21,553 nucleotides of DNA from DATARH01 sp038228485 (GTDB lineage: Bacteria > Pseudomonadota > Alphaproteobacteria > ATCC43930 > CGMCC-115725): contig JBBRPG010000056.1 of assembly GCA_038228485.1 (NCBI GenBank), positions 1-21,553 on the forward strand. Direction: 5' to 3'. A model generated the notes under the pieces. That model was not told the origin of the DNA. It saw nothing but the letters and a program-made list of their open reading frames with translations, and did not search any database. Made by a program: the position numbers and the translations under genes. Of the stretch, positions 15,025-21,553 are shown piece after piece (the first letter of the stretch is position 1; every line of letters begins with the position of its first letter).

Positions 15025-16298
15025 GCGACAGCAACCGCCTCTGCGCCGCCGAGGCCGTCGCGCGGCTTTCCGCCGGTTCGCTGACCGCCGAGCAACTGAC
15101 CCGCGACCATCTCGACCGCATCGAGGCGCGCGCTTCGGTCAAGGCCTGGACGCATCTCGACCCCGACTACGCCCTGGCGCAGGCGCGAGCCGCCGACCGC
15201 GCCGGCCGGCCGGGCCTGCTCGCCGGGCTGCCGGTGGGGGCCAAGGACATCGTCGACACCGCCGACATGCCGACCGAGCACGGCTCGCCGATCTATCGCG
15301 GCAACCGCCCCTTCGCCGACGCCGCCTGCGTCGCGCTCACGCGGATGGCCGGCGGCACCATCCTCGGCAAGACGGTGACCACCGAGTTCGCCAACCGCTT
15401 CCCTGGCGCGACGGTCAACCCGCATAACCCGGCGCACACGCCCGGCGGCTCGTCGAGCGGCTCGGCCGCCGGGGTCGCCGATTTCCAGGTGCCGGTCGGC
15501 TTTGCCACCCAGACCGGCGGCTCGACCATTCGGCCCGCGGCGTTTTGCGGGGTCATCGGCTATAAGCCGAGCTTTGGCGAGTTCAGCCGGGTCGGCATCA
15601 AGCTGCAATGCCAGAACCTCGACACGCTCGGGCTCATCTGCCGCAGCCTCGACGACATCGCGCTGATGCGCGCGGTGCTGATCGAGACGCCGCATCGTAA
15701 AATCGACCGCAGCGCCGGCGCGCCGCGCGTCGGGCTGTGCCGCACACCCAGCTGGGAACATGCCGAGGCGGCGACCCAGACGCTGGTCGAGCAGACCGCC
15801 GCGTGCCTCGCCGCCGCCGGCGCGCGGGTCACCGAGGTCGAGTTCGCCGCGCCGTTCCGCAATATCGCCGACCACCACCGCCGCATCTTCAACCGTGAGG
15901 CGGCGATGAACTACGCGTACGAGCACCTCGAGCGCCGCGAGCTGGTCAGTCAGGTTCTGCTCGACACCGTGCTCGATCCCGGCCGCGCGCTGCCGCATGC
16001 CGATTACGTCGAGGCGCTGGAGGCCGCCGAAGCTTTCCGCGCCCATCTCGACGACATCTTCGGCGATGTCGATGTGCTGCTGACCCCGAGCGCCGCCGGC
16101 GAGGCGCCCGAAGGGCTCGACTCTACCGGGAACCCCGCGTTCAACTCGATCTGGACCCTGGGATGGGTGCCGTGCGTGACCCTGCCGGCCGGCATCGGTC
16201 CCAAGGGATTGCCGCTCGGCGTGCAGCTGGTCGGCCAGCGCTTTGCCGACGAGCGCCTGCTCGACGCCGCCGCCTGGGTCGAGGCAAAACTGAACTAA
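15021..16298 (+). CDS. Amidase signature enzyme, second of tandem pair
   Basis: This 425-aa amidase is a paralogue of its upstream neighbour. K75, S144 and S168 fall at identical residue numbers, and long blocks such as DTADMPT, GKTVTTEFANR and PGGSSSGSAA are shared, so the pair arose by tandem duplication and diverged. The start overlaps the preceding stop (ATGA), giving translational coupling. The two may handle related amide substrates or different steps of one pathway; the sequence does not tell which. A strong AGGAGG site follows 8 nt after its stop for the next gene, so transcription most likely continues into the NIPSNAP genes. Confidence 0.92.
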   Translation: MSDSNRLCAAEAVARLSAGSLTAEQLTRDHLDRIEARASVKAWTHLDPDYALAQARAADRAGRPGLLAGLPVGAKDIVDTADMPTEHGSPIYRGNRPFADAACVALTRMAGGTILGKTVTTEFANRFPGATVNPHNPAHTPGGSSSGSAAGVADFQVPVGFATQTGGSTIRPAAFCGVIGYKPSFGEFSRVGIKLQCQNLDTLGLICRSLDDIALMRAVLIETPHRKIDRSAGAPRVGLCRTPSWEHAEAATQTLVEQTAACLAAAGARVTEVEFAAPFRNIADHHRRIFNREAAMNYAYEHLERRELVSQVLLDTVLDPGRALPHADYVEALEAAEAFRAHLDDIFGDVDVLLTPSAAGEAPEGLDSTGNPAFNSIWTLGWVPCVTLPAGIGPKGLPLGVQLVGQRFADERLLDAAAWVEAKLN

Positions 16299-16315
16299 CC
16301 AGAGGAGGAACCACG

Positions 16316-16642
16316 ATGATCTACGAACTGCGCGTCTATCACTGCGTTCCGGGAAAGCTTCCCGACCTGATCAAGCGCTTCGACACCATCACCTTGAAGC
16401 TGTGGGAGAAGCACGCGATCCACCAGGCCGGGTTCTGGACGACGCTGGTCGGCCCCGGCAACAACGACCTCACCTACTTCCTCAAATGGGAATCGCTGGC
16501 CGAGCGCGAGGCCAAGATGGCCAAGTTCGGCGCCGACCCCGACTGGCAGTCGGCCCGCGCCAAGACCGAGGAGGCCGGCCCGATCGTCGCCTCGATCACC
16601 AATTCGTTCCTGACCCCGACCTCGTTCTCGTCGGCGAAGTAA
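16316..16642 (+). CDS. NIPSNAP family protein, first copy
   Basis: This is a 108-aa dimeric alpha+beta barrel protein of the NIPSNAP/ferredoxin-like fold, starting MIYELRVYHCVPGKLPDLIK with the GFWTTLVG and WESLAERE motifs that mark the family. AGAGGAGG lies upstream of the ATG. Bacterial members often occur in catabolic operons, but their activity is mostly unknown. The next gene is a close copy: ungapped hand alignment of the two proteins gives 77 identical of 108 residues (71%). The placement right after two amidase genes, with short gaps, implies one transcript. Confidence 0.9.
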   Translation: MIYELRVYHCVPGKLPDLIKRFDTITLKLWEKHAIHQAGFWTTLVGPGNNDLTYFLKWESLAEREAKMAKFGADPDWQSARAKTEEAGPIVASITNSFLTPTSFSSAK

Positions 16643-16666
16643 GCCAACCCGAGAGGAATCAGCGCC

Positions 16667-16993
16667 ATGATCTACGAACTGCGCGTCTACCACACGATGC
16701 CGGGCAAGCTGCCGGCGCTGTTGAAGCGCTTTGACGAAATTACCCTCAAGATCTGGGAACGCCACGGCATCAAGCAGGCCGGCTTCTGGACGACGCTGGT
16801 CGGCGATTCCAACGCGGACCTCACCTACATGCTGCAATGGGAATCGCTCGCCGAGCGGGAAAAGAAATGGGACGCGTTCCAGGCCGACCCGGAATGGCAC
16901 GCCAAGCGCGCCGAAACCGAGAAGGCCGGCCCGATCAACGCGCGGGTCGAGAACTCCTTCCTCGTCCCGACCAGCTTCTCGTCGGTGAAATAA
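16667..16993 (+). CDS. NIPSNAP family protein, second copy
   Basis: This is the second 108-aa NIPSNAP protein, 24 nt downstream of the first, with identical length, an almost identical start (MIYELRVYH) and identical QAGFWTTLVG and WESLAERE segments. GAGAGGAA precedes its ATG. The differences are concentrated in the middle and C-terminal halves, for example WDAFQADPEW versus MAKFGADPDW. The two could form a heterodimer (inference). It closes the run of plus-strand genes that begins with the amidases; a palindromic repeat element follows. Confidence 0.9.
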   Translation: MIYELRVYHTMPGKLPALLKRFDEITLKIWERHGIKQAGFWTTLVGDSNADLTYMLQWESLAEREKKWDAFQADPEWHAKRAETEKAGPINARVENSFLVPTSFSSVK

Positions 16994-17033
16994 GGGCTCG
17001 AAGCGCGCCCGTGGCAGCACAAATCTGACGTTT

Positions 17034-17127
17034 CCCGGCGAACGCCGGGACCCATCTTTCCGCTGTTTGAGACGTGGACAAATGGGCCCCGGCTTCCGCC
17101 GGGGAGCGTGCCTGGGGTGTGTCCACG
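17034..17127. repeat. REP-like palindromic repeat element
   Basis: Two GC-rich hairpins occur in this gap: CCCGGCGAACGCCGGG (17034-17049) and CCCCGGCTTCCGCCGGGG (17087-17104). The second is enclosed by an 8-nt inverted repeat CGTGGACA/TGTCCACG (17073-17080 and 17120-17127). The 'cccggcgaacgccgggaccca' type is a familiar dispersed intergenic repeat in Rhizobiales. It may also act as a terminator for the NIPSNAP transcript. Confidence 0.65.
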
Positions 17128-17260
17128 GAATCAGCGGTCATCGCGGTCGGCTAAGGCGGCGGCCGGGCATAGGCCTGAGCTGTTCATGGTTTTCGGACGC
17201 TCACCGCTTCGCGGTGTTCTGGAGCGACGAACCTGAGTTTCGCGACGGCGCCGGGGCGGC

Positions 17261-17599
17261 TCAGTACCCGCCGATGATGAACTTCTCGTCGATCGTGTAG
17301 GTCTTGATCCGGCCGATGAAGAGCGCGCCGTCGTCGTGCAGCCGCTTGGCCTCCGGCGAGGCGTTGGCGCGGGCCATTGCCTCGCGGTCGTCGAACCAGG
17401 TCTCGGCGATGCCGTCGACCTCGACCAACGTTTCGGGAATGTCGGGCCGGGTGCGGGTTTCCAGGATGTGGTTCTGGACGTAGCGACGCATGCCGGGCAC
17501 CGCGTGGGCGAGCGGCGCGTGGGTCTCGATCCAGTGCTTAACGAACTGCTCATGCGTCAGCTCGGGCCGGCGGGTCAGTAGCGAGATGCTCTTGATCAT
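17261..17599 (-). CDS. EthD-domain (dimeric alpha/beta barrel) protein
   Basis: The 112-aa product starts MIKSISLLTRRPELTHEQFV and continues KHWIETHAPLAHAVPGMRRYVQN, the typical EthD N-terminal half with the HAPL motif. The second half has the WFDDREAMARANASPE segment also typical of this family. EthD-like proteins occur beside oxidative degradation genes, but their chemistry is mostly unknown; some relatives act as cyclases or chlorite-dismutase-like folds. The ATG at 17599 with GAGG upstream is preferred over a TTG two codons earlier. It lies 14 nt after a TetR regulator gene on the same strand, so both share a transcript. Confidence 0.85.
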   Translation of the reverse strand: MIKSISLLTRRPELTHEQFVKHWIETHAPLAHAVPGMRRYVQNHILETRTRPDIPETLVEVDGIAETWFDDREAMARANASPEAKRLHDDGALFIGRIKTYTIDEKFIIGGY

Positions 17600-17613
17600 G
17601 GGCAAAACCTCGG

Positions 17614-18276
17614 TTAGCGGCTGCGGGCGCCGTCGAGAAACAGCGCGACCGCATTTTGCGCCCAGCTCGTCACCTCGGCGGGGGTGAGGGGGACGCCGAG
17701 GCCGAGCGCCCGCCGCTGCGGCCCGGTCACCACCGACAGGATGAACTGCTCGGCGGCAAAGCGCGCGTTGACTGCGCGCAGCTCGCCGCTGTCGATGCGC
17801 GGCTGCAGGTGGACGGCGATGCGCTCGATGCCGCTCGCCGCGCCCAGCTCATGCATGATGCGGGCGAGCGCGGGGAACCGCTGCGCCTCGTGGATGATCA
17901 TGCGGTGCAGGGCGAGCGCTTCGGGGGTCAGCGCTATGCTGAGCATGTGTTCGGCCGATTGCTGCAGCCCCTCGGCGAGGCTGGCGGGCGCCAGCAACGC
18001 CGAATCGAACGGCGGCAGCCAGCGCTCGATCAGCCGCCGCACCACCGCCTCGAACAGCCGCTCTTTGCCGGGAAACCGGTGATAGAAGGTGCGTTTCGAA
18101 ATGCCGGCGCGCTTGGCCACCGCCTCAATGCTGGTGGCGCCGAAACCGAGGCTGAGGAACAGCGTCTCGGCAACGTCAAGGATGCGGTCTGCGAGCTGCG
18201 CCGATTGCTGGCGCGACGGCCGCCCGCCGCGGCCGCGCGGTAGAGGCCGGCCGCTCGTTTCGATGGACCCCGACAC
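17614..18276 (-). CDS. TetR/AcrR-family transcriptional regulator
   Basis: The 220-aa product has an N-terminal helix-turn-helix (ILDVAETLFLSLGFGATSIE followed by AVAKRAGISKRTFYHRF) at about residues 30-75 that is standard TetR, and a helical ligand-binding C-terminal domain. The GTG at 18276 follows GGGGGA at 6 nt. The open frame extends to 19395 only because high-GC antisense sequence lacks stops, so upstream starts are rejected. It diverges from the SDR gene (168 nt apart), so that gene and its own EthD-containing operon are the likely targets. A repressor controlled by an aromatic or fatty ligand would be typical, but the ligand is unknown. Confidence 0.9.
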   Translation of the reverse strand: MSGSIETSGRPLPRGRGGRPSRQQSAQLADRILDVAETLFLSLGFGATSIEAVAKRAGISKRTFYHRFPGKERLFEAVVRRLIERWLPPFDSALLAPASLAEGLQQSAEHMLSIALTPEALALHRMIIHEAQRFPALARIMHELGAASGIERIAVHLQPRIDSGELRAVNARFAAEQFILSVVTGPQRRALGLGVPLTPAEVTSWAQNAVALFLDGARSR

Positions 18277-18444
18277 TCGTGTCCCCCAAGAACCTCGCGG
18301 AATCTTAGCCGATAGCATGCCAAACGCAACCGTCGCGTTCTTTTTCCTTCGGCGGGCGTGCGGCGACGTCGGGGGTGTTTTGCCGCTGGCGTCGGCGCGG
18401 CTTGCGCTGCAACATTGCCGCGGAATTCGCGAGGGAGCAGACTC

Positions 18445-19194
18445 ATGAACATCGATCTGACCGGCAAGCGCGCCATCGTCGCCGGCGGCAGCCGCGGCAT
18501 CGGCCGCGCCACCGCTTTGGCTTTTGCCGCCTGCGGCGCCTCGGTGTCGATCTGCGCCCGCGGCGCCGAGGCGCTGGAGGCGGCGCGGCAAGAGATCGCC
18601 GCGTGCGGGGTCAAGGCACACGCCGCGACCTGCGATCTCGCCGACGGCGACGCGGTCGCGCGCTACATCGGCGAGGCGGCCGAAGCGCTGGGCGGCATCG
18701 ACATTCTGGTCAACAACGCCTCGGGCTTCGGTTCGAGCGACGACGAGGCCGGCTGGGAAAAGAGCCTGTCGATCGACCTGATGGCGACGGTGCGGGCGAT
18801 CTGGGCGGCGCGGCCGCTCCTGGAAGCGCAGGGTTCCGGGTCGATCGTCAACATCTCGTCGATCTCGGGTTTGCGCGCCTCGGCCCGCACCCCGCCCTAC
18901 GGCGCGGTCAAGGCGGCGGTGATCCACTACACCTTGACCGAGGCGGCGGCGCTGGCGCGCAAGGGCATCCGGGTCAACTGCATCGCCCCCGGCTCGATCG
19001 AGTTCCCCGGCGGCAGCTGGGAGAAGCGCAAGGACGACAATCCGCGGCTCTACGACGCGATCTTGCGCAGCATCCCGTTCGGTCGGCTCGGCCGTCCCGA
19101 GGAGGTGGCGCAGGTGGCCGCCTTCCTCGCCTCGCCGCTCGCCCATTGGGTCACCGGCCAGATTATCTCGGTCGACGGCGGGCAAATGCTGTGA
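18445..19194 (+). CDS. SDR-family oxidoreductase (3-oxoacyl-ACP reductase-like)
   Basis: This 249-aa classical short-chain dehydrogenase has the Rossmann glycine motif AGGSRGIG (13-20), NNAS (90-93), and the catalytic S139, Y152 and K156 (SS-I-S...PYGAVKAA) at the classic 13- and 4-residue spacings. NAD(P)H-dependent reduction or oxidation of a hydroxyl/ketone substrate is expected. The ATG at 18445 has GAGGGAG upstream; an earlier frame start at 18358 adds only arginine-rich sequence. The C-terminus (ITGQIISVDGGQML-like) is typical of 3-oxoacyl-ACP reductase relatives. It is divergent from a TetR regulator and upstream of pcaHG on the other strand, in a region of aromatic catabolism. Confidence 0.9.
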   Translation: MNIDLTGKRAIVAGGSRGIGRATALAFAACGASVSICARGAEALEAARQEIAACGVKAHAATCDLADGDAVARYIGEAAEALGGIDILVNNASGFGSSDDEAGWEKSLSIDLMATVRAIWAARPLLEAQGSGSIVNISSISGLRASARTPPYGAVKAAVIHYTLTEAAALARKGIRVNCIAPGSIEFPGGSWEKRKDDNPRLYDAILRSIPFGRLGRPEEVAQVAAFLASPLAHWVTGQIISVDGGQML

Positions 19195-19235
19195 GACCCC
19201 GCGTGCCTTATCAGGCGCGCGGCTGGTCGAACAGC

Positions 19236-19258
19236 ATCCCCGGGCTTGACCCAGGGAT
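19236..19258. repeat. Small palindromic repeat of the CCCCGGG...CCC type
   Basis: ATCCC pairs with GGGAT and an inner GGG pairs with CCC around a CTTGA loop, with one C/A mismatch. This is a second example of the GC-rich dispersed intergenic palindrome common in Rhizobiales. It lies between the convergent SDR and pcaG genes and may reduce read-through. Confidence 0.5.
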
Positions 19259-19312
19259 CTCGTTGGAACTTCGCGAGACGGCCGGGTCGAGCGCCGACGT
19301 TGGGCTTCGCCC

Positions 19313-19888
19313 TCAAATATCCAGAAACGCGGTCTCGTTCTGGCCCTGCAGGACGAAATCGAAGCGGTAGCTCCCACCTTCGCTGCGGCGGGCAATCAGC
19401 GTCCTGCGCACGCTGGCGTCGTCGATCGACGACAGCAGCGGGTCGCTCGCATTGGCCGCCTCGTCACCGAAATAAATCCGCGTGTGGAGCTGCCGCAGCA
19501 GCCCGCGGGCAAAGAACGCGACGTTGATGTGCGGCGCCTGCAGCGCGTTGCCGCGCCCCGGCACCGGCCCTGGCTTGACCGTCTTGATGCGGAACCCGCC
19601 GTGCACGTCGGTGGCGACGCGGCCATAGCCGTGAAAGTTCGGGTCGATCTTCTTGTCGGCCTGTTCGTCGTGGAGATGGTCGTAGCGGCCCTCGGCGTTG
19701 GCCTGCCACAATTCGATCAGCGCGTCGGGCACCGCCGCGCCGTCGCCGTCGAGCACCCGGCCCTCGATGACGATGCGCTCGCCATGCGGGTTGTGGCGGG
19801 TCATGTCGGCCCATTCCGGCCGGTCGAGCCCGACGGAAAAAAACGGTCCGACCGTCTGCCCCGGCGTCGCGATCAGCTTGGCGGCCAT
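19313..19888 (-). CDS. pcaG: Protocatechuate 3,4-dioxygenase alpha subunit
   Basis: PcaG is the non-iron-binding partner of PcaH. The dioxygenase opens protocatechuate between the two hydroxyl groups to give 3-carboxy-cis,cis-muconate in the beta-ketoadipate pathway. The 191-aa product opens LIATPGQTVGPFFSVGL, a typical alpha-subunit start, and carries the beta-sandwich core (GRVLDGDGAAVPDALIELWQ, NAEGRYDH, APHINVAFFARGLL). It is shorter than PcaH, as expected. Its ATG overlaps the pcaH stop by TGATG, so the subunits are co-translated. Pfam-type identity is certain. Confidence 0.95.
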   Translation of the reverse strand: MAAKLIATPGQTVGPFFSVGLDRPEWADMTRHNPHGERIVIEGRVLDGDGAAVPDALIELWQANAEGRYDHLHDEQADKKIDPNFHGYGRVATDVHGGFRIKTVKPGPVPGRGNALQAPHINVAFFARGLLRQLHTRIYFGDEAANASDPLLSSIDDASVRRTLIARRSEGGSYRFDFVLQGQNETAFLDI

Positions 19889-20595
19889 CACGCCACCTCG
19901 AACGGCGTGGCGGCCCGGCCGCGCAGCACCATGTCGAATGCGTAGCCGAGCGCCCATTCCGGCTCGCTCAAATCCGGGTCGTAGGCGGCGATCAGCCGCT
20001 CGCGCGCCCCCACGTCGGCGGTGCTCTGATAGATCGGATCGTATTGCAGCAGCGGGTCGCCGGGGAAATACATCTGGGTGATCAGCCGGGTGACAAAGCC
20101 GCCGCCGAACACCCCCAAATGCAAATGCGCCGGACGCCAGGCGTTGGGGCTGTTGCGCCACGGATAGGCGCCGGGCTTGATCGTGACAAAGCGATAGCGC
20201 CCGTCGGCATCGGTGATCGCCTGGCCGGCGCCGGTGAAATTGGGGTCGAGCGGCGCATCGTGCTGGTCGACCGGGTGGTGGTAGCGGCCGGCGGCGTTGC
20301 ACTGCCACAGCTCGACCAGCGTGTCGGGGATCGGCCGGCCGTCCTCGTCGAGGATGCGGCCGGTGACGATGATCCGCTCGCCCAGCGGCTCGCCCGTGTG
20401 CTGCTTGGTCAGATCGGTCGCTTCGGGGCCGGCCCAGCCCGTCGCGAAGCTCGGGCCGGTGATCTCCGACAGCGTGTGCTCGAAATGGATCAGCGGCCGG
20501 GTCGGCGCGCGCTTCACCGTGCTGCCGTAGTCGGGATAGAGGTAGGGCGGCTGCCCGCCCTCGCGGTGGCGGGCATAGGAGGGAGGCTGGGCCAT
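19888..20595 (-). CDS. pcaH: Protocatechuate 3,4-dioxygenase beta subunit
   Basis: PcaH carries the catalytic non-haem Fe(III). All four ligands are visible: Y105 (AAGRYHH), Y144 (PGAYPW), H157 and H159 (RPAHLHLG). Their spacings, 39, 13 and 2, are the same as those of the known Pseudomonas enzyme (Y108, Y147, H160, H162). The 235-aa length is normal. AAGGA precedes the ATG at 20595; the frame could be extended to 20628, but the ribosome site supports the shorter form. The stop overlaps pcaG. No pcaB, pcaC, pcaD or pcaQ is visible within the window, so the rest of the pathway must be elsewhere. Confidence 0.96.
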   Translation of the reverse strand: MAQPPSYARHREGGQPPYLYPDYGSTVKRAPTRPLIHFEHTLSEITGPSFATGWAGPEATDLTKQHTGEPLGERIIVTGRILDEDGRPIPDTLVELWQCNAAGRYHHPVDQHDAPLDPNFTGAGQAITDADGRYRFVTIKPGAYPWRNSPNAWRPAHLHLGVFGGGFVTRLITQMYFPGDPLLQYDPIYQSTADVGARERLIAAYDPDLSEPEWALGYAFDMVLRGRAATPFEVA

Positions 20596-20724
20596 GTCCG
20601 TGTCCTTGTCGGGCCGGGGTCGGCGCAAGGTGGTCCCTCGGCGCGCCGCCGGTCAAGAGTTGGTGATTTGCCGGATCCGCGGGGCTAGGGTAAGCCCGCG
20701 CCCTTCATTCGAGGAGAGAATTTT

Positions 20725-21009
20725 ATGGCATTACGCAAATTTATCATCGAGCGCGACATCCCCGGCGCCGGCTCGCTGGAGCGCGAGGAATTGCGCGGGG
20801 CGGCGGCCAAATCGAACGGCGTTCTGCGCGACCTTGGCCCCGACATCCAATGGGTCGAGAGCTTTGTCGCCGCCGACAAGACCTTCTGCGTCTACCTCGC
20901 CAAAGACGAGGCGATCATCAAGAAGCACGCCGAAATCAGCGGCTTCCCGGCGACCAAGATCACCGAAGTGCGCAAGATGATCGACCCGACCACCGAGCAC
21001 GCGGCGTAG
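20725..21009 (+). CDS. DUF4242 / SCO4226-like nickel-binding family protein
   Basis: The 94-aa product begins ALRKFIIERDIPGAGSLERE and has GVLRDLGPDIQWVESFV and the GFPATKITEVRKMIDPTT end, which is the pattern of the DUF4242 family. The Streptomyces SCO4226 member is a small ferredoxin-like fold protein that binds nickel. The family's true role is unclear. GGAGAG lies about 6 nt before the ATG. The gene is separated from the divergent pcaHG operon by about 130 nt that may contain promoters in both directions. Confidence 0.88.
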   Translation: MALRKFIIERDIPGAGSLEREELRGAAAKSNGVLRDLGPDIQWVESFVAADKTFCVYLAKDEAIIKKHAEISGFPATKITEVRKMIDPTTEHAA

Positions 21010-21125
21010 GGCCGAATAGGGCATTTTAAGGGCAAAAGGATTAAACGCGGAATTAGTACGGCTCCGTTCCGTTTTCATTGCAAGCGGTTGGATTTTCACC
21101 GCGATCGGATCGAATGGAGTGTACG

Positions 21126-21395
21126 ATGTCCGTTACGAAAAGCCGCTGGATGAAGCGCCTGGGCATCGGCACCGTTGCTCTCTTGGGCCTCGGCGCCGTG
21201 TCGTTGCAGTCGACCCCGGCGAACGCTCGCGTGTTCTTCAGCGTCGGCGTGCCCGCCTACGGTTACGGCTATGCCCCCTATTACCCGTACCCGGCCTATT
21301 ACGGGTACGCCCCGGCCCACGGCTATGGCTACGGCTACCCGTATGGCGGCGTGACCTTCGGGTTTGGCGGCGGTTATCATCACCACTGGCGCTAA
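21126..21395 (+). CDS. Small exported Tyr/Gly-rich protein
   Basis: The 89-aa product has a signal peptide (KSRWMKRLGIG then TVALLGLGAVSLQSTPANA, cleavage likely at ANA near residue 34). The mature part is Tyr/Gly/Pro-rich, with repeats like YGYGYAPYYPYPAYYGYAP and a C-terminal HHHWR. No catalytic family is recognised. It is similar in architecture to the product at 10044-10319, and the pair probably belong to a common class of small exported proteins. A GGAG lies before the ATG, and a very strong terminator follows. A secreted structural or surface role is possible, but there is no direct evidence. Confidence 0.8.
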   Translation: MSVTKSRWMKRLGIGTVALLGLGAVSLQSTPANARVFFSVGVPAYGYGYAPYYPYPAYYGYAPAHGYGYGYPYGGVTFGFGGGYHHHWR

Positions 21396-21412
21396 CCGCT
21401 AGCCAGTCCAGC

Positions 21413-21441
21413 AAGCCCCCGGCCCTCGCGGCCGGGGGCTT
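21413..21441 (+). terminator. Strong rho-independent terminator
   Basis: A perfect 12-bp stem, AAGCCCCCGGCC/GGCCGGGGGCTT, closes a CTCGC loop and is followed by TGCGTTT. It lies 18 nt after the stop of the Tyr/Gly-rich protein. It may also insulate the convergent minus-strand gene ending at 21454. Confidence 0.9.
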
Positions 21442-21453
21442 TGCGTTTGAGCG

Positions 21454-21553
21454 CTATCCTTTGCACGCGTCGCCCGCGGCGCAGACGCGCACCAGCGACA
21501 CGTCGAGCGGCAGGAACCAGATCGGCACCGACAGCGACAGCGGCATCAGCCGC
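21454..21553 (-). CDS. 3' end of an unidentified minus-strand gene (partial)
   Basis: On the minus strand a frame enters from the window edge and runs 32 codons to a TAG at 21454. Its third codon positions are nearly all G or C, as in the other genes here, and it reads RLMPLSLSVPIWFLPLDVSL then VRVCAAGDACKG. The hydrophobic stretch and final Cys pair suggest a membrane or exported protein. I cannot name it. The gene starts beyond the window. Confidence 0.45.
   Translation of the reverse strand, partial: RLMPLSLSVPIWFLPLDVSLVRVCAAGDACKG

Noticed and set aside
14943..16046. A 367-codon minus-strand open frame antisense to the second amidase
   Set aside because: Same reasoning: a stop-poor high-GC shadow of a well-conserved gene.
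17614..19395. A 593-codon minus-strand open frame
   Set aside because: Only its last 220 codons code for the TetR regulator (start GTG 18276). The upstream part is antisense to the SDR gene and is arginine/proline-rich shadow sequence.
1..21553. CRISPR array, tRNA, rRNA, insertion sequence or phage genes
   Set aside because: No regularly spaced repeats, cloverleaf-like or rRNA-like sequence, transposase or integrase frame was recognised. The palindromes found are short intergenic elements or terminators.

Overview
The window comes from a high-GC alphaproteobacterium. The clearest markers are a full-length CtrA cell-cycle regulator (234 aa, phospho-acceptor D51) and its phosphotransferase ChpT side by side, with TTAA-type CtrA-like sites upstream of ctrA. 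The general repertoire (OFA-family antiporter, class III CoA-transferase, CitE-like lyase, protocatechuate dioxygenase, GC-rich palindromic intergenic repeats) fits a metabolically versatile, probably Hyphomicrobiales/Rhizobiales-like soil or plant-associated bacterium. Genus cannot be decided from the sequence alone. No tRNA, rRNA, CRISPR array, transposase or phage gene was seen. No stretch over 300 bases is gene-free; the longest gap (16994-17260) holds a palindromic repeat element.

Layout. (1) 1-1499: fdhD-mobA, two overlapping formate dehydrogenase/molybdenum cofactor genes. They converge on an OFA-type MFS antiporter (minus) that is coupled by a TGATG overlap to a 37-aa single-span membrane protein (1517-1630). 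(2) 3216-5188: chpT converges on ctrA across a perfect 24-nt palindromic terminator. A FliJ-like coiled-coil protein diverges from ctrA, with candidate CtrA sites between them. (3) 5227-6900: a PitA-type phosphate transporter on the minus strand with an N-terminal frameshift. It is preceded by four 7-nt PhoB-like half-sites in perfect 11-nt register. (4) 6981-9987: a CoA-transferase and a CitE-like lyase, separated by an antisense, lower-GC hypothetical gene that overlaps the CoA-transferase 3' end and is itself frameshifted. (5) 10044-10875: two small exported proteins (a Tyr/Gly/Pro-rich one and a Spy/LTXXQ-like one). (6) 10985-16993: a frameshifted hydantoinase B-type gene, a double-Nudix protein, two tandem amidases and two tandem NIPSNAP proteins. 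(7) 17261-20595: EthD-domain protein and TetR regulator (minus), an SDR oxidoreductase (plus), then the pcaHG protocatechuate 3,4-dioxygenase operon (minus). (8) 20725-21553: a DUF4242 protein, a second Tyr/Gly-rich exported protein with a strong terminator, and the 3' end of a further minus-strand gene.

How they fit together. Region 1 is consistent with formate/oxalate metabolism (sulfur transfer to and nucleotide addition on the Mo cofactor of a formate dehydrogenase, plus a carboxylate antiporter). Region 2 is the end of the CckA-ChpT-CtrA phosphorelay. Region 3 is phosphate uptake, apparently under PhoB control. Regions 4, 6 and 7 look like accessory catabolism of CoA esters, amides and aromatics. 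Three separate genes (pitA, the hypothetical at 8226-8989, the hydantoinase B gene) carry one frameshift each. This could be real decay or residual indel errors in the assembly, and the raw reads would decide it.
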